From: an uncultured Verrucomicrobia subdivision 3 bacterium
Lineage (GTDB): Bacteria > Verrucomicrobiota > Verrucomicrobiae > Limisphaerales > UBA11358
NCBI GenBank assembly: GCA_903847285.1
Contig: CAINDH010000064.1
Coordinates: 1 to 24,009 of the forward strand
Direction: 5' to 3'
DNA length: 24,009 nucleotides
The position numbers and the translations under genes were made by a program. Positions 1 to 7,972 of this stretch are shown here, in pieces. Numbering within the stretch: position 1 is the first letter of the stretch; every line of letters starts with the position of its first letter. The notes under the pieces were generated by a model, which was not told the origin of the DNA, did not search any database, and saw only the letters and a list, made by a program, of their open reading frames with translations.

Positions 1-274
1 CGATTTTATTCGGGTTCAAAATCTTTGCCGTCTCCGCCATGAAATGCACGCCGCAGAACACGATGACATCCGCGTCCGTCTTCGCCGCCTGCTGCGCGAG
101 GCCAAGTGAGTCGCCCACAAAATCCGCCACATCCTGAATCTCCGGCACCTGGTAGTTATGCGCGAGGATTACGGCGTTAAGTTGCTTCTTGAGTGTGAAA
201 ATTTCCTGCGCGAGCGGGGTGAATTTTTCTTTCGCCATCGCGCCGCGCGGTTGGATTTCTGCAAGGTTCAACAT
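1..274 (-). CDS. nadA: Quinolinate synthase NadA, 5' part (truncated by window edge)
   Basis: The 91 visible residues are the N-terminal end of quinolinate synthase. This cytoplasmic 4Fe-4S enzyme condenses iminoaspartate with dihydroxyacetone phosphate in de novo NAD synthesis. The block [20 protein letters not shown] (residues 36-55), then [20 protein letters not shown], is diagnostic; Cys74 lies where the first iron-sulfur ligand is expected, followed by [10 protein letters not shown]. The start at 274 gives [18 protein letters not shown]; a second ATG at 238 (MAKEKF) is equally possible because neither has a Shine-Dalgarno sequence. The rest of the gene lies outside the window. It follows rnhA on the same strand after 109 bp that include a hairpin. 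Family assignment is very secure. Confidence 0.95.
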   Translation of the reverse strand, partial: MLNLAEIQPRGAMAKEKFTPLAQEIFTLKKQLNAVILAHNYQVPEIQDVADFVGDSLGLAQQAAKTDADVIVFCGVHFMAETAKILNPNKI

Positions 275-296
275 GGGGAGAAGCTATCTTTCTTAG

Positions 297-327
297 CTGC
301 CAGCGTCAATGAGGCGAAGCTGGGCAG
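297..327 (-). other. Hairpin in the nadA leader / rnhA 3' region
   Basis: CTGCCAGC at 297-304 pairs with GCTGGGCAG at 319-327 with one bulged base, leaving a 14-nt loop. Just downstream on the minus strand a second small inverted repeat, AGCTA/TAGCT (282-286 and 294-298), lies directly before the nadA start. There is no U-tract, so an intrinsic terminator for rnhA is not clear. A structured 5' leader of nadA is the alternative. Confidence 0.35.
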
Positions 328-383
328 GGCAGTGGCTTCATCCCCGGTTGAATAAATTCTGTAATTGGCCGACCGCTCCCGCA

Positions 384-1016
384 TCAAAATAAATTTGCCT
401 GCTGGAGCATGCGTGATTCGGTGACTACGGTTGCTAGCGGTTGCGTTGGCCTATGCCCGTTTTGGTTTTGTTCCAAGTTTTCGACCTCGCGGTGCGCATG
501 CGACACTGTTGCCTGTTGATCCCCGGCTTCTGGCTTTTTGAATGCGTCTAGGGCCGCCTGCCGCGTGGCTTTTGAATGTTGCTGTTTTATTTTGGCAATC
601 TCACGTCCGGCTAATCCATCGCAGCGTTCGTTGTCCGCATTGCCAGCATGACCTTTCACCCATTTCCAAGTCACGCGATGCTGCGCGACGACAGCATCCA
701 ACCGTTTCCACAAGTCCACATTTTTTACCGGCTCTTTGGTCGAGGTGATCCAGCCCTTGCGCTTCCAACCGCTGATCCACTGGGTGATGCCATTCTTTAC
801 ATACTGCGAATCGGTGAAGAGAGAAACCTCGCTGCGCTCCCTGAGTGATGCGAGCGACTCAATCGCCGCCATCAATTCCATACGGTTGTTCGTCGTCGCA
901 ATGTCGCCGCCGGAAATTTCACTCACGCTCTCGCCGCAACGCACTACTGCGCCCCAACCTCCGGGGCCGGGATTCCCTTCGCAACCACCGTCGGTGTAGA
1001 TGATGACGGAGTTCAT
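384..1016 (-). CDS. rnhA: Ribonuclease HI with C-terminal tail
   Basis: Ribonuclease HI, 210 aa, degrades the RNA strand of RNA-DNA hybrids such as R-loops and primers in the cytoplasm. The fold and active site are complete: [18 protein letters not shown] (D9), [11 protein letters not shown] (E47), [12 protein letters not shown] (D69), [17 protein letters not shown] (H123 and D133), matching the Asp-Glu-Asp-Asp set and catalytic His of E. coli RNase HI. The enzyme core ends near residue 143. The remaining 65 or so residues (Gln/Asn/His-rich, ending QQANLF) form a tail absent from the roughly 155-aa E. coli enzyme. The start codon overlaps the stop of the upstream membrane-protein gene (TGATG), so translation is probably coupled. 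Confidence 0.95.
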   Translation of the reverse strand: MNSVIIYTDGGCEGNPGPGGWGAVVRCGESVSEISGGDIATTNNRMELMAAIESLASLRERSEVSLFTDSQYVKNGITQWISGWKRKGWITSTKEPVKNVDLWKRLDAVVAQHRVTWKWVKGHAGNADNERCDGLAGREIAKIKQQHSKATRQAALDAFKKPEAGDQQATVSHAHREVENLEQNQNGHRPTQPLATVVTESRMLQQANLF

Positions 1017-1744
1017 CAGGCGCGATTAACTGCGGTTGAACTGCCGCCCGGCGCAAGGATGCGGTCGAAGATCATTATTTTCTGCCAGATTTTTCGCGAA
1101 AGACCGTTCGTGAGGTTTTCAATCTCATTCACCGCTGCCAACGTCACCGGATCATCAAAGTTTTGAACATAGAGCGCCGAGATTTTGCTGATGAGCGCGA
1201 GCAAGTCGCTGCAGTGATCCAGGTAACGAATCAACTCCGCCGGATTTTCCGGGCGTTTGATGGTTTCGGTGTTGCCGGTTGACGTCGCGGAAATGCGTTC
1301 GGGATCTTTGGTGAGCTGGTGCATGTCAATGATGTGGGCCAGAGCGCGGAGTTCGTGGATGGCCTTGAGCGCGCGTCTCCGTTTCAAACGCGTCTCCAGC
1401 GTCAGGAAAAAGAAAGCCGCCACACCGATGAACACGACTTCGTTGATGGCTGCATCCAAGCCCTGCAAAAATTCGGCGATGCTGCCGACGGACATCTGCA
1501 CTTTGACATGCAGCGCCACACTGACAATGATGATGAAAATCGAGACGATTCCCAAACCTGCCAAAGCCCGAAGCCACAGGTGCGGCTTCGCGAGCCATGC
1601 CGCCAGCCCGGCAGCCTGTTCACTGACCGTGAGAATTTCTCCAGCAATCTTGCTCAAGCCCGAGTTCACAAACCGCTTCGCGATGTTCTCCTGTGTCGTG
1701 CGACACGTCTGAACAATCAGATCAGCATCTAGGTTGCGATACAT
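1016..1744 (-). CDS. Two-TM membrane protein of unknown function
   Basis: 242 aa, not recognised as a named family. Residues 61-80 ([20 protein letters not shown]) form a clear transmembrane helix. A second follows at about 101-115 ([17 protein letters not shown]), so the two are joined by a short loop. After [20 protein letters not shown] comes a soluble, mainly helical cytoplasmic region with [29 protein letters not shown] and [20 protein letters not shown]. The N-terminal 50 residues are soluble and start without a signal peptide. The gene lies 18 bp after manC and shares the TGATG overlap with rnhA, so the three are probably one transcript. The positively charged segment after TM2 suggests N- and C-termini in the cytoplasm. 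No function is proposed. Confidence 0.85.
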   Translation of the reverse strand: MYRNLDADLIVQTCRTTQENIAKRFVNSGLSKIAGEILTVSEQAAGLAAWLAKPHLWLRALAGLGIVSIFIIIVSVALHVKVQMSVGSIAEFLQGLDAAINEVVFIGVAAFFFLTLETRLKRRRALKAIHELRALAHIIDMHQLTKDPERISATSTGNTETIKRPENPAELIRYLDHCSDLLALISKISALYVQNFDDPVTLAAVNEIENLTNGLSRKIWQKIMIFDRILAPGGSSTAVNRA

Positions 1745-1762
1745 GATTCGGAGGTGGGACGG

Positions 1763-2899
1763 TTAAACCAGTTTCTTCAACCGCGCATCCGCCGCCAGCT
1801 TCTTGACCATGTCTTTGATCTTCTGCGCTTGGGATTTGTGGGCGAGGAGAACAGCGTCGTCTGTCTGCACGAGAATGGAATCGCGCAGGCCGACCACGCA
1901 GATGGGCGTGCGGTTCTTGGTGCGGGCGTCGTAGATAATATTGCGCGCAGCGTCAACGTGGATGAAATCCGCCACGGCAGCGTTGCCTTCGGCGTCTTGT
2001 TTGACGTGACGTGCAATGGCTGGCCACGCGCCGAGGTCGTCCCACTCAAACGCGCCGTCGGCGCAGATGACGTTCTGGGCTTTTTCCATGAGCGCAAAAT
2101 CAATCGAGATCTTGGTGATAGCGGGATATTCCTTCGCGAGCACCTTGGCGAGCTTAGGGGGATTGTTCGCCACCTTGAACCAGCGCTGACACGCCGCGAA
2201 CATCTCCGGCTGATGCTTCTCCAATCCGTTCGTAACTGTGATGAAACTCCAGACAAACATCCCCGCGTTCCAGCGATACTGCCCGCTGTTCACATAATCC
2301 AACGCGGTTTCATAATTCGGTTTTTCCACGAAGCGTTCGGCTTTGAAGAACGTCGTCTTGGTTTTTTTTGCGCCTGCGACGGGCGGGAGAACGTTTCCGG
2401 TCTGGATGTAACCGTAGCCAGTCGCGGGTTCAGTGGGCTTGATGCCAATGGTGACAATTGCCTGTCCCTTGGCAGCGACATCAAACGCGTCGCTCAAGAC
2501 CTGCTGAAATTTTTTCTCCTCGGGAATGACGTGGTCGGCGGGCAGCACGGCCATCACGCCCGTGGTGGAACGCGCCCCGACGAGCGCCGCGCCGAGCGTG
2601 ACGGCGGCGCAAGTATCGCGGCCAATCGGTTCGGCCACGACGTTGTCTTTCGGTAACTTGGGCAATTGTTTCCGCACCTCGGCAACCTGCGCGGTGTTGG
2701 TGATAATGAAAATATTCTTCGCCGGCACGATTGGTAGCACGCGCTCGACGGCTTCCTGAAGAAAGGATTTTTTGCCGAGCAACTTGATCAATTGCTTGGG
2801 CATCTTCTCGCGGCTCAACGGCCAGAAACGCTCACCGCGTCCTCCGGCCATGATGATGACGAAACGGTCTTTGAGGTTGGTCTTTGTTTTTGCGCTCAT
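1763..2899 (-). CDS. manC: Mannose-1-phosphate guanylyltransferase
   Basis: 378 aa; forms GDP-mannose from mannose-1-phosphate and GTP, supplying mannose and derived deoxysugars to surface polysaccharides. The nucleotidyltransferase signature is at residues 14-36 (VIIMAGGRGERFWPLSRE, then PKQ). PADH at 120-123, GYGYI at 161-165, FVEKP at 190-194 and WNAGMFVW at 210-217 are the further conserved sugar-nucleotide blocks. Its length fits the stand-alone guanylyltransferase type; the C-terminal phosphomannose isomerase domain of bifunctional enzymes is missing. The start (MSAKTKTNLKDRFVII) leaves a 68-bp gap to trpA that is filled by an inverted-repeat element. It precedes the two-TM gene by 18 bp. 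An alternative is a related hexose-1-phosphate nucleotidyltransferase, but the motif set favours GMP. Confidence 0.92.
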   Translation of the reverse strand: MSAKTKTNLKDRFVIIMAGGRGERFWPLSREKMPKQLIKLLGKKSFLQEAVERVLPIVPAKNIFIITNTAQVAEVRKQLPKLPKDNVVAEPIGRDTCAAVTLGAALVGARSTTGVMAVLPADHVIPEEKKFQQVLSDAFDVAAKGQAIVTIGIKPTEPATGYGYIQTGNVLPPVAGAKKTKTTFFKAERFVEKPNYETALDYVNSGQYRWNAGMFVWSFITVTNGLEKHQPEMFAACQRWFKVANNPPKLAKVLAKEYPAITKISIDFALMEKAQNVICADGAFEWDDLGAWPAIARHVKQDAEGNAAVADFIHVDAARNIIYDARTKNRTPICVVGLRDSILVQTDDAVLLAHKSQAQKIKDMVKKLAADARLKKLV

Positions 2900-2910
2900 A
2901 AATCTTTAGA

Positions 2911-2964
2911 CACTAATTTCACGAATTAACACGAAACTCATTAGTGAAAATTGGTGCAATTCGT
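2911..2964. repeat. Interleaved inverted repeats between trpA and manC
   Basis: Two inverted pairs are interleaved: CACTAAT (2911-2917) with ATTAGTG (2940-2946), and ACGAATT (2921-2927) with AATTCGT (2958-2964). The order A-B-A'-B' is that of a pseudoknot or of two alternative hairpins. The segment fills almost all of the 68-bp gap and is strikingly AT-rich compared with the flanking genes. From memory it resembles intergenic repeat elements common in Verrucomicrobia; this was not searched. Confidence 0.5.
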
Positions 2965-2967
2965 ATC

Positions 2968-3768
2968 TCAAATAGTTTTCACTGCGTCCGCCAGTGATTT
3001 CACGAACGCGCCGACTCGGGCGACGAGTTCCGGCGATTTACCGTGTTCGGCGATCTGGTTCACGATGGCGCTGCCGACCACGCAGGCGTCGCCTTCCTTC
3101 GCGACAGCTTTGGCTTGGTCAGGATTGGAAATGCCGAAGCCGATGGCGATGGGTAGGTTCGTGTGCGAACGAATCTTCGCGACTTGCGACGCAAGATTTG
3201 TGGCCACGCTGCTCTGCATGCCGGTGACGCCCTCGCGGGAAATGTAATAGATGAAACCGCTGCCGCGCTTGACGATGAGCGCCATGCGATCTTCCGGCGT
3301 CGTGGGCGCGACGAGATAGATGTGGCAAAGGCCGGCCTTCGTCATCAGCGCTTCGTAGTTATCGGATTCTTCCGGCGGCAAATCGAGGACGAGTAAACCA
3401 TCCACACCCGCAGCGGCGCAATCCGTGATGAATTTTTCCAAGCCGACTTTGTGGATGAGGTTGAAATAAATGTAGAGCACCAGCGGAATCTGCGATTGCT
3501 TGCGGATATCTTTGATGGTCGCGAGCAGTTTTGGCGGCGTGGTGCCGGATTCCAGACCGCGCTGGGCAGCAAGTTGGTTCACGAGGCCATCGGCGAGCGG
3601 ATCGCTAAACGGCACGCCGAGTTCCAGCACCGCCACGCCCGCTTGGTCGAACGCCAGCGCGAGATCGTGCGTGGCTTGCAGATGCGGATCGCCTGCGCCG
3701 ATGTAAACGACGAGACCCTTTTCCCCTGTGGACTTCAACTGCGCGAACTTCTCAACGATGCGGTTCAT
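2968..3768 (-). CDS. trpA: Tryptophan synthase alpha chain
   Basis: 266 aa; cleaves indole-3-glycerol phosphate to indole and glyceraldehyde-3-phosphate and channels indole to TrpB. Both catalytic acids sit at the standard places: Glu49 in LELGVPFSDPLADG and Asp60 in the same block. Further landmarks are GVDGLLVLDLPPEES, GSGFIYYISREGVTG and the phosphate-binding IAIGFGISNPDQA and VVGSAIV segments. The usual Pro after DPLADG is Leu here (DGLVNQ). No trpB is next to it. It is divergent from aroC across 183 bp, and the 35 bp from position 3777 upstream of its start carry five tandem heptamers. Confidence 0.96.
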   Translation of the reverse strand: MNRIVEKFAQLKSTGEKGLVVYIGAGDPHLQATHDLALAFDQAGVAVLELGVPFSDPLADGLVNQLAAQRGLESGTTPPKLLATIKDIRKQSQIPLVLYIYFNLIHKVGLEKFITDCAAAGVDGLLVLDLPPEESDNYEALMTKAGLCHIYLVAPTTPEDRMALIVKRGSGFIYYISREGVTGMQSSVATNLASQVAKIRSHTNLPIAIGFGISNPDQAKAVAKEGDACVVGSAIVNQIAEHGKSPELVARVGAFVKSLADAVKTI

Positions 3769-3776
3769 TCGCAGCA

Positions 3777-3811
3777 GTTTCAGGTTTCAAGTTGCAAGTT
3801 TCAAGTTTCGA
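3777..3811. repeat. Five tandem heptamers (GTTTCAA type) in the trpA leader
   Basis: Five consecutive 7-mers read GTTTCAG, GTTTCAA, GTTGCAA, GTTTCAA, GTTTCGA on the plus strand, that is TTGAAAC-type units when read toward trpA. The last unit ends 8 bp before the trpA start codon, so the array would be in the 5' leader. The 7-bp phase does not match the 10.5-bp helical repeat. It could be a dispersed intergenic repeat or a local control element. Confidence 0.6.
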
Positions 3812-3951
3812 AATGTCGCGCGCAGGACACAAATTTTGCGAAGGTAGGTCAGCATTCACCTGCGTAACCTACGTGGTCACCGCGCGACCGGTTTTGTTTC
3901 TGAGGACAAGGGAGATTTGACCGCTTCACGATTTTTCCGCACACTCACGAC
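3812..3951. promoter_or_regulatory. Divergent trpA/aroC control region
   Basis: This 140-bp stretch completes the region between trpA and aroC and must hold promoter elements for aroC and probably for trpA. I see no convincing -35/-10 pair. It contains TGTCGCGCGCAGGACA (3814-3829), a near copy of a motif at 14843-14856. It also holds a weak inverted repeat GTAGGT/ACCTAC (3844-3849 and 3867-3872). No Shine-Dalgarno sequence precedes aroC. Confidence 0.35.
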
Positions 3952-5034
3952 ATGGCAAGCAGCTTTGGTCAATTATTCCGCATCTCCACTTGGGGCGAAT
4001 CGCACGGCGGTGGCGTAGGCGTCGTCGTGGACGGCTGCCCGCCGCGCGTAAAATTGAGCGAGGCGGACATCCAGCCTGACTTGGATCGCCGTCGACCAGG
4101 CCAATCCAAAATCGTCACGCCGCGCAAAGAATCGGACACGATTCAAATCATGTCCGGCATTTCCTCCACCGGTTACACGCTGGGCACGCCGATTTGTCTC
4201 TGGGTCAAAAACGAAGACCAGCGCTCCGAGGCTTACAACGAGATGAAGGATAAATTTCGTCCTTCGCATGCCGATTATACTTACTTCGCGAAATACGGCA
4301 TACGCGCCTGGCAGGGCGGGGGACGCAGCAGCGCGCGCGAAACCATAGGTCGCGTGGCAGCGGGTGCGATCGCCAAGAAAATTTTATCGACCAAGTTCGG
4401 CGTGGAAGTCCTCGCTTACGTCAAGCAGGTGCAAATAATCATCGGGGACGTGAACCCTGAAAAGGTCACACTGAAGCAGGTGGAATCCAACATCGTCCGC
4501 TGTCCGGATGCGAAAGCGGCGGAAAAAATGATCCGCCTTATCGAAAAGATTCGCGGCGAAGGCAACACTGTTGGCGGAATTGTAGAAGGTATCGCGCGTA
4601 GCGTTCCCGCTGGCTGGGGCGAACCGGTGTTCGATAAACTCGAAGCGGATTTGGCCAAGGCGATGCTGAGTTTGCCCGCGTGCAAAGGTTTTGAGAGCGG
4701 TGACGGCTTTGCGGGGACGTTGCTGACGGGTTTGGAACACAACGATCCGATTCGTGCGAAGGCTGGCAAAGTTTTCACCACGAGCAATCGTTCTGGTGGC
4801 ATTCAAGGCGGCATCTCGAACGGAGAAACAATTTTCTTCCGCACCGCGTTCAAGCCGGTGGCCACGGTGATGCACGAACAGAATACCATTTCCGAGAAAC
4901 TGGAAAACACCACGCTCAAGGGTCGTGGCCGTCATGATGCGTGTGTTTTGCCGCGCGCCGTGCCGATGGTGGAAGCGATGACGGCGCTTGTCCTTGTGGA
5001 TCACGCCCTGCGCCAGCGAGCACAGTGCGGTTGA
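3952..5034 (+). CDS. aroC: Chorismate synthase
   Basis: 360 aa; the FMN-dependent last step of the shikimate pathway, converting EPSP to chorismate for aromatic amino acids and folate. GESHG at 15-19 with His18, [12 protein letters not shown] (43-54), [10 protein letters not shown] (122-131), [11 protein letters not shown] and [20 protein letters not shown] are the family signatures in correct order and spacing. In most homologues the segment before GGGRSSAR reads D-x-R; here it is AWQ, a small departure seen next to an otherwise intact active site. The start is unambiguous ([19 protein letters not shown]). It is followed after 43 bp by a TPR gene and is divergent from trpA, which draws on the same chorismate pool. 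Confidence 0.97.
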   Translation: MASSFGQLFRISTWGESHGGGVGVVVDGCPPRVKLSEADIQPDLDRRRPGQSKIVTPRKESDTIQIMSGISSTGYTLGTPICLWVKNEDQRSEAYNEMKDKFRPSHADYTYFAKYGIRAWQGGGRSSARETIGRVAAGAIAKKILSTKFGVEVLAYVKQVQIIIGDVNPEKVTLKQVESNIVRCPDAKAAEKMIRLIEKIRGEGNTVGGIVEGIARSVPAGWGEPVFDKLEADLAKAMLSLPACKGFESGDGFAGTLLTGLEHNDPIRAKAGKVFTTSNRSGGIQGGISNGETIFFRTAFKPVATVMHEQNTISEKLENTTLKGRGRHDACVLPRAVPMVEAMTALVLVDHALRQRAQCG

Positions 5035-5077
5035 TTTTTTACAAACTTGCGCGACGTTGCGCCAACGCCAAATTTCT

Positions 5078-6478
5078 ATGCCTGAAAAATCTATCAACGA
5101 AATCCTCGGCGACATGCGTCGTTTGCACACGAAGGCGGTCGAGGCGGCACAGCGCGAGAATACGGACTATGCCATTGCGCTCTTCTGCCAAATTCTGGAG
5201 AAAGAGCCGGGGTTGTTCGAGTGCCGCAAGCAGTTGCGCGCGGCGCAGTTTGCCAAGGCGGGCACGGCGACCACGGGCTTCTTCAAAAAAATGATGAGCG
5301 GTGCGGGATCCTCGCCGCAAATCGCGAAGGCGAAGATGGCTTTGAACAAAAATCCTGCTGAGGCGATGGCGGTGGCGGAGTCGGTGTTGAGTGGCGACCC
5401 GAATAACTTGATGGCCCACCGGATTATCGCCGATGCGGCACAGGCACTAGAACTGCCCAAGACGCAGGTGTTCACGCTGGAGACGATGGCCAAAATTTCG
5501 CCGAAAGACAAAGCATTGGTCATTGAACTGGCTCATGCGGTTGCTGAAACGGGCAGCGATGCCAACACGGCAGAAAAAATTCTCAACGACCTGATCCGTT
5601 CTTCGGGATATGACGGGGATTTGTTGCAGGCGCAAAAAAATCTATCCGCGCACAAGACGATGGATGAGGGCGGCTATGGCGCGCTCGAAGGCGGCGAAGG
5701 GTCGTATCGCGATATTTTAAAGGACAAGGATGAGGCGGTTTCGCTAGAACAGGAGAAGCGCGCGCAAAAATCCGAGGATGTAGTGGAGCGGCTGATCGGC
5801 GAATACGAGCAACGATTGCAGACCGAGTCAGGCAACATGAAATTGCAACGCTCGCTCGCGGAACTTTACACACAGAAAAACCGTTTCGACGAAGCGTTGG
5901 AAGTTTATGCGCGGGTGAAAAACTCCGAGCATGGTAATGATGCCTCGCTTGATCGTGCCATCGCTGATACGAAGGTTCGCAAGATGGACTTTCAACTGGC
6001 GCAGTTAAATCCGTTTGCGCCGGAGCACGCTGAAGTATCAGCGAAACTTGCAGCGGAGAAATTAAACTTCCAACTAGCCGAGTGTTTGCAGCGCGTAGAA
6101 AAATACCCGACCGATCTCACGTTGCGTTTCGAGATGGGGCAGCTTTATTTTCAGGCAGGAAAAATCAGCGAGGCCATCCAGGAATTTCAAAAGGCGCAGG
6201 GCAACCCGCACAAGCGTATCGCAGCGATGAGCCTGCTGGCGCAATGTTTCGCACGGCGCAAAATGTTCGATCTAGCCGCCGACAAGTTGCAGGATGCGAT
6301 CAAGGAAAAACCGGCATTCGACGAGGAAAAAAAAGATTTGATCTACAACCTCGGCCTCGTTTTAGAGACGATGGGCAAAAAGCCGGAAGCTTTCGAGCAG
6401 TTTAAAATCATCTACAAAGACGATGGTGGCTACCGCGATGTGACGTCCAAAGTTGAGGCCTATTACGCGGGGCAGTAA
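5078..6478 (+). CDS. Cytoplasmic TPR-repeat protein
   Basis: 466 aa with tetratricopeptide-like helical hairpins and no signal peptide or TM segment. Clear repeats include the one holding LYTQKNRFDEALEVYARV, the one holding LRFEMGQLYFQAGKISEAIQ, then MSLLAQCFARRKMFDLAADK and the C-terminal one with LVLETMGKKPEAFEQFK. An N-terminal unit surrounds YAIALFCQILEKEPGLFE. Such proteins are interaction scaffolds; the partner cannot be deduced. I place the start at the ATG giving MPEKSINEILGDM, because the longer reading frame from 4988 begins inside aroC and adds 30 residues without family character. Residues 230-250 or so are rich in charged amino acids (KDKDEAVSLEQEKRAQK), probably a linker. Confidence 0.85.
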   Translation: MPEKSINEILGDMRRLHTKAVEAAQRENTDYAIALFCQILEKEPGLFECRKQLRAAQFAKAGTATTGFFKKMMSGAGSSPQIAKAKMALNKNPAEAMAVAESVLSGDPNNLMAHRIIADAAQALELPKTQVFTLETMAKISPKDKALVIELAHAVAETGSDANTAEKILNDLIRSSGYDGDLLQAQKNLSAHKTMDEGGYGALEGGEGSYRDILKDKDEAVSLEQEKRAQKSEDVVERLIGEYEQRLQTESGNMKLQRSLAELYTQKNRFDEALEVYARVKNSEHGNDASLDRAIADTKVRKMDFQLAQLNPFAPEHAEVSAKLAAEKLNFQLAECLQRVEKYPTDLTLRFEMGQLYFQAGKISEAIQEFQKAQGNPHKRIAAMSLLAQCFARRKMFDLAADKLQDAIKEKPAFDEEKKDLIYNLGLVLETMGKKPEAFEQFKIIYKDDGGYRDVTSKVEAYYAGQ

Positions 6479-6574
6479 ATTTCCACTGGACGTGTCACGT
6501 TAAATAAGCAGTCACGCCTATTGCTGGCTGATTTCCGCCTTTTTAATTCCCTGAATTTATTTTTTAATTACCCA

Positions 6575-7909
6575 ATGATCACTCGCTACTCGCGCCCCGA
6601 AATGCGCGCCATTTGGACCGACGAAAACAAACTCAAGATCTGGCTCCAGATCGAATTGCTCGCCAGCGAAGCCTTGGTGAAAGAGAAAATTGTTCCGGCC
6701 ACCGATTTCAAAAAAATCAAAGTAGGCTGTGATAAATGGTTCGCTGACCTGCCTGGTCTGGTTGCCCGCCAACGCGAATTGGAAAAAGTTTTGAACCACG
6801 ACGTCATCGGTTTTACCACCGCCGTCGCCGAGGCCATCAATGATGACGCGAGCCGCTGGTTTCACTTCGGCCTCACCAGCAGCGATGTGGGTGATACCTG
6901 TTATGCCGTGCAGATGCAGCAGAGCGCGGACATCCTGATCGCTGATGTGAAAAAGCTTCTGCCCGTGATTGCCCGTCGTGCGCGGGAACACAAGCTCGCG
7001 CCGTGTATGGGCCGCAGCCATGGCATCCACGGCGAGCCGACGACATTTGGTTTGAAGATGGCTCTGATGCACGATGAGTTTTCGCGTGCGTTGCGCCGGT
7101 TGATCGCGGTGCGCGAGGTGGTTTCCGTCGGCAAAATTTCTGGGGCAGTGGGAACGAGCGCGCATCTTTCACCGCGCGTCGAGGCGTTTGTGTGCAAGAA
7201 ACTTGGCATCGATGCCGCACCGATTGCCACGCAAGTGGTGCAGCGCGATATCCACGCGGAATTTCAACTTGCGATGGCGCTCATTGGCGCGAGCATTGAA
7301 CGTTGGGCGGTGGAGTTTCGCCATTTGCAACGCACGGAAGTTTTGGAAGCCGAAGAACCGTTCACGAAAGGCCAAAAAGGGTCCAGCGCCATGCCGCACA
7401 AGCGAAACCCCATAACCTGGGAACGTCTTACTGGCCTCGCGCGCGTGCTGCGCGGCAACGCGATGGCGTCGCTGGAGAATGTAGCGCTCTGGCACGAACG
7501 GGACATTTCCCATTCCAGCGTCGAGCGGATTATTTTCCCTGATTCCTGCACGCTGTTGGATTACATGTTCGGACTGCTCACGCGCCTGATGGACGGTATC
7601 GTGGTTTATCCGGCTAACATGAAAAAAAATCTCGGTCTGAGTTTGGGCATGTGGAATAGCCAAACCATCTTGCTCGCGCTTATCAAAAAAGGTCTGACGC
7701 GCGAAGCTGCATACAAAATTTGCCAAGACGCCGCGATGCAAACATGGCAAGTGAAACACGCTGGCCGTGACGATGCGGATTTTGTCGCGCAGCTGAAACT
7801 GGATGCCACCGTGGCGAAACTCTTCAAGGCTGGTGAATTGGAAAAACTCTGCTCGCTGGATTTCCATTTCAAAGAAGTGAATAACCGGTTTAAGAAACTG
7901 GGGTTGTGA
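6575..7909 (+). CDS. purB: Adenylosuccinate lyase
   Basis: 444 aa; catalyses two fumarate-releasing steps, SAICAR to AICAR and adenylosuccinate to AMP. The fumarase/aspartase-superfamily signature GSSAMPHKRNPI is at 269-280. TSSDVGDT is at 101-108 and MGRSHGIHGEPTTFG at 145-159, carrying the conserved catalytic His region. Length fits the B. subtilis-type enzyme (about 430 aa). I chose the ATG at 6575 (MITRYSRPEMRAIW), since the family begins at this segment; an in-frame start at 6521 adds 18 hydrophobic residues with no family match. A 96-bp gap precedes it and a 63-bp gap follows before the Gfo/Idh/MocA gene. Confidence 0.96.
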   Translation: MITRYSRPEMRAIWTDENKLKIWLQIELLASEALVKEKIVPATDFKKIKVGCDKWFADLPGLVARQRELEKVLNHDVIGFTTAVAEAINDDASRWFHFGLTSSDVGDTCYAVQMQQSADILIADVKKLLPVIARRAREHKLAPCMGRSHGIHGEPTTFGLKMALMHDEFSRALRRLIAVREVVSVGKISGAVGTSAHLSPRVEAFVCKKLGIDAAPIATQVVQRDIHAEFQLAMALIGASIERWAVEFRHLQRTEVLEAEEPFTKGQKGSSAMPHKRNPITWERLTGLARVLRGNAMASLENVALWHERDISHSSVERIIFPDSCTLLDYMFGLLTRLMDGIVVYPANMKKNLGLSLGMWNSQTILLALIKKGLTREAAYKICQDAAMQTWQVKHAGRDDADFVAQLKLDATVAKLFKAGELEKLCSLDFHFKEVNNRFKKLGL

Positions 7910-7972
7910 TTTGACACTTAAAATTCGTAACGCCTCAACCTATTGGGACGTCTGCTGCTTTAAGCAATTTCC

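Noticed and set aside
1754..2656. 300-codon open frame on the plus strand opposite manC
   Set aside because: Antisense shadow of a secure gene; arginine- and histidine-rich composition and no family motif.
4316..4330. AWQ instead of the usual D-x-R before GGGRSSAR in AroC, as a sign of inactivation
   Set aside because: All other chorismate synthase motifs are intact and the frame is full length, so natural variation is the simpler reading.
4384..5130. 248-codon open frame opposite aroC
   Set aside because: Runs antisense through the aroC coding region; low-complexity composition and no similarity to known domains.
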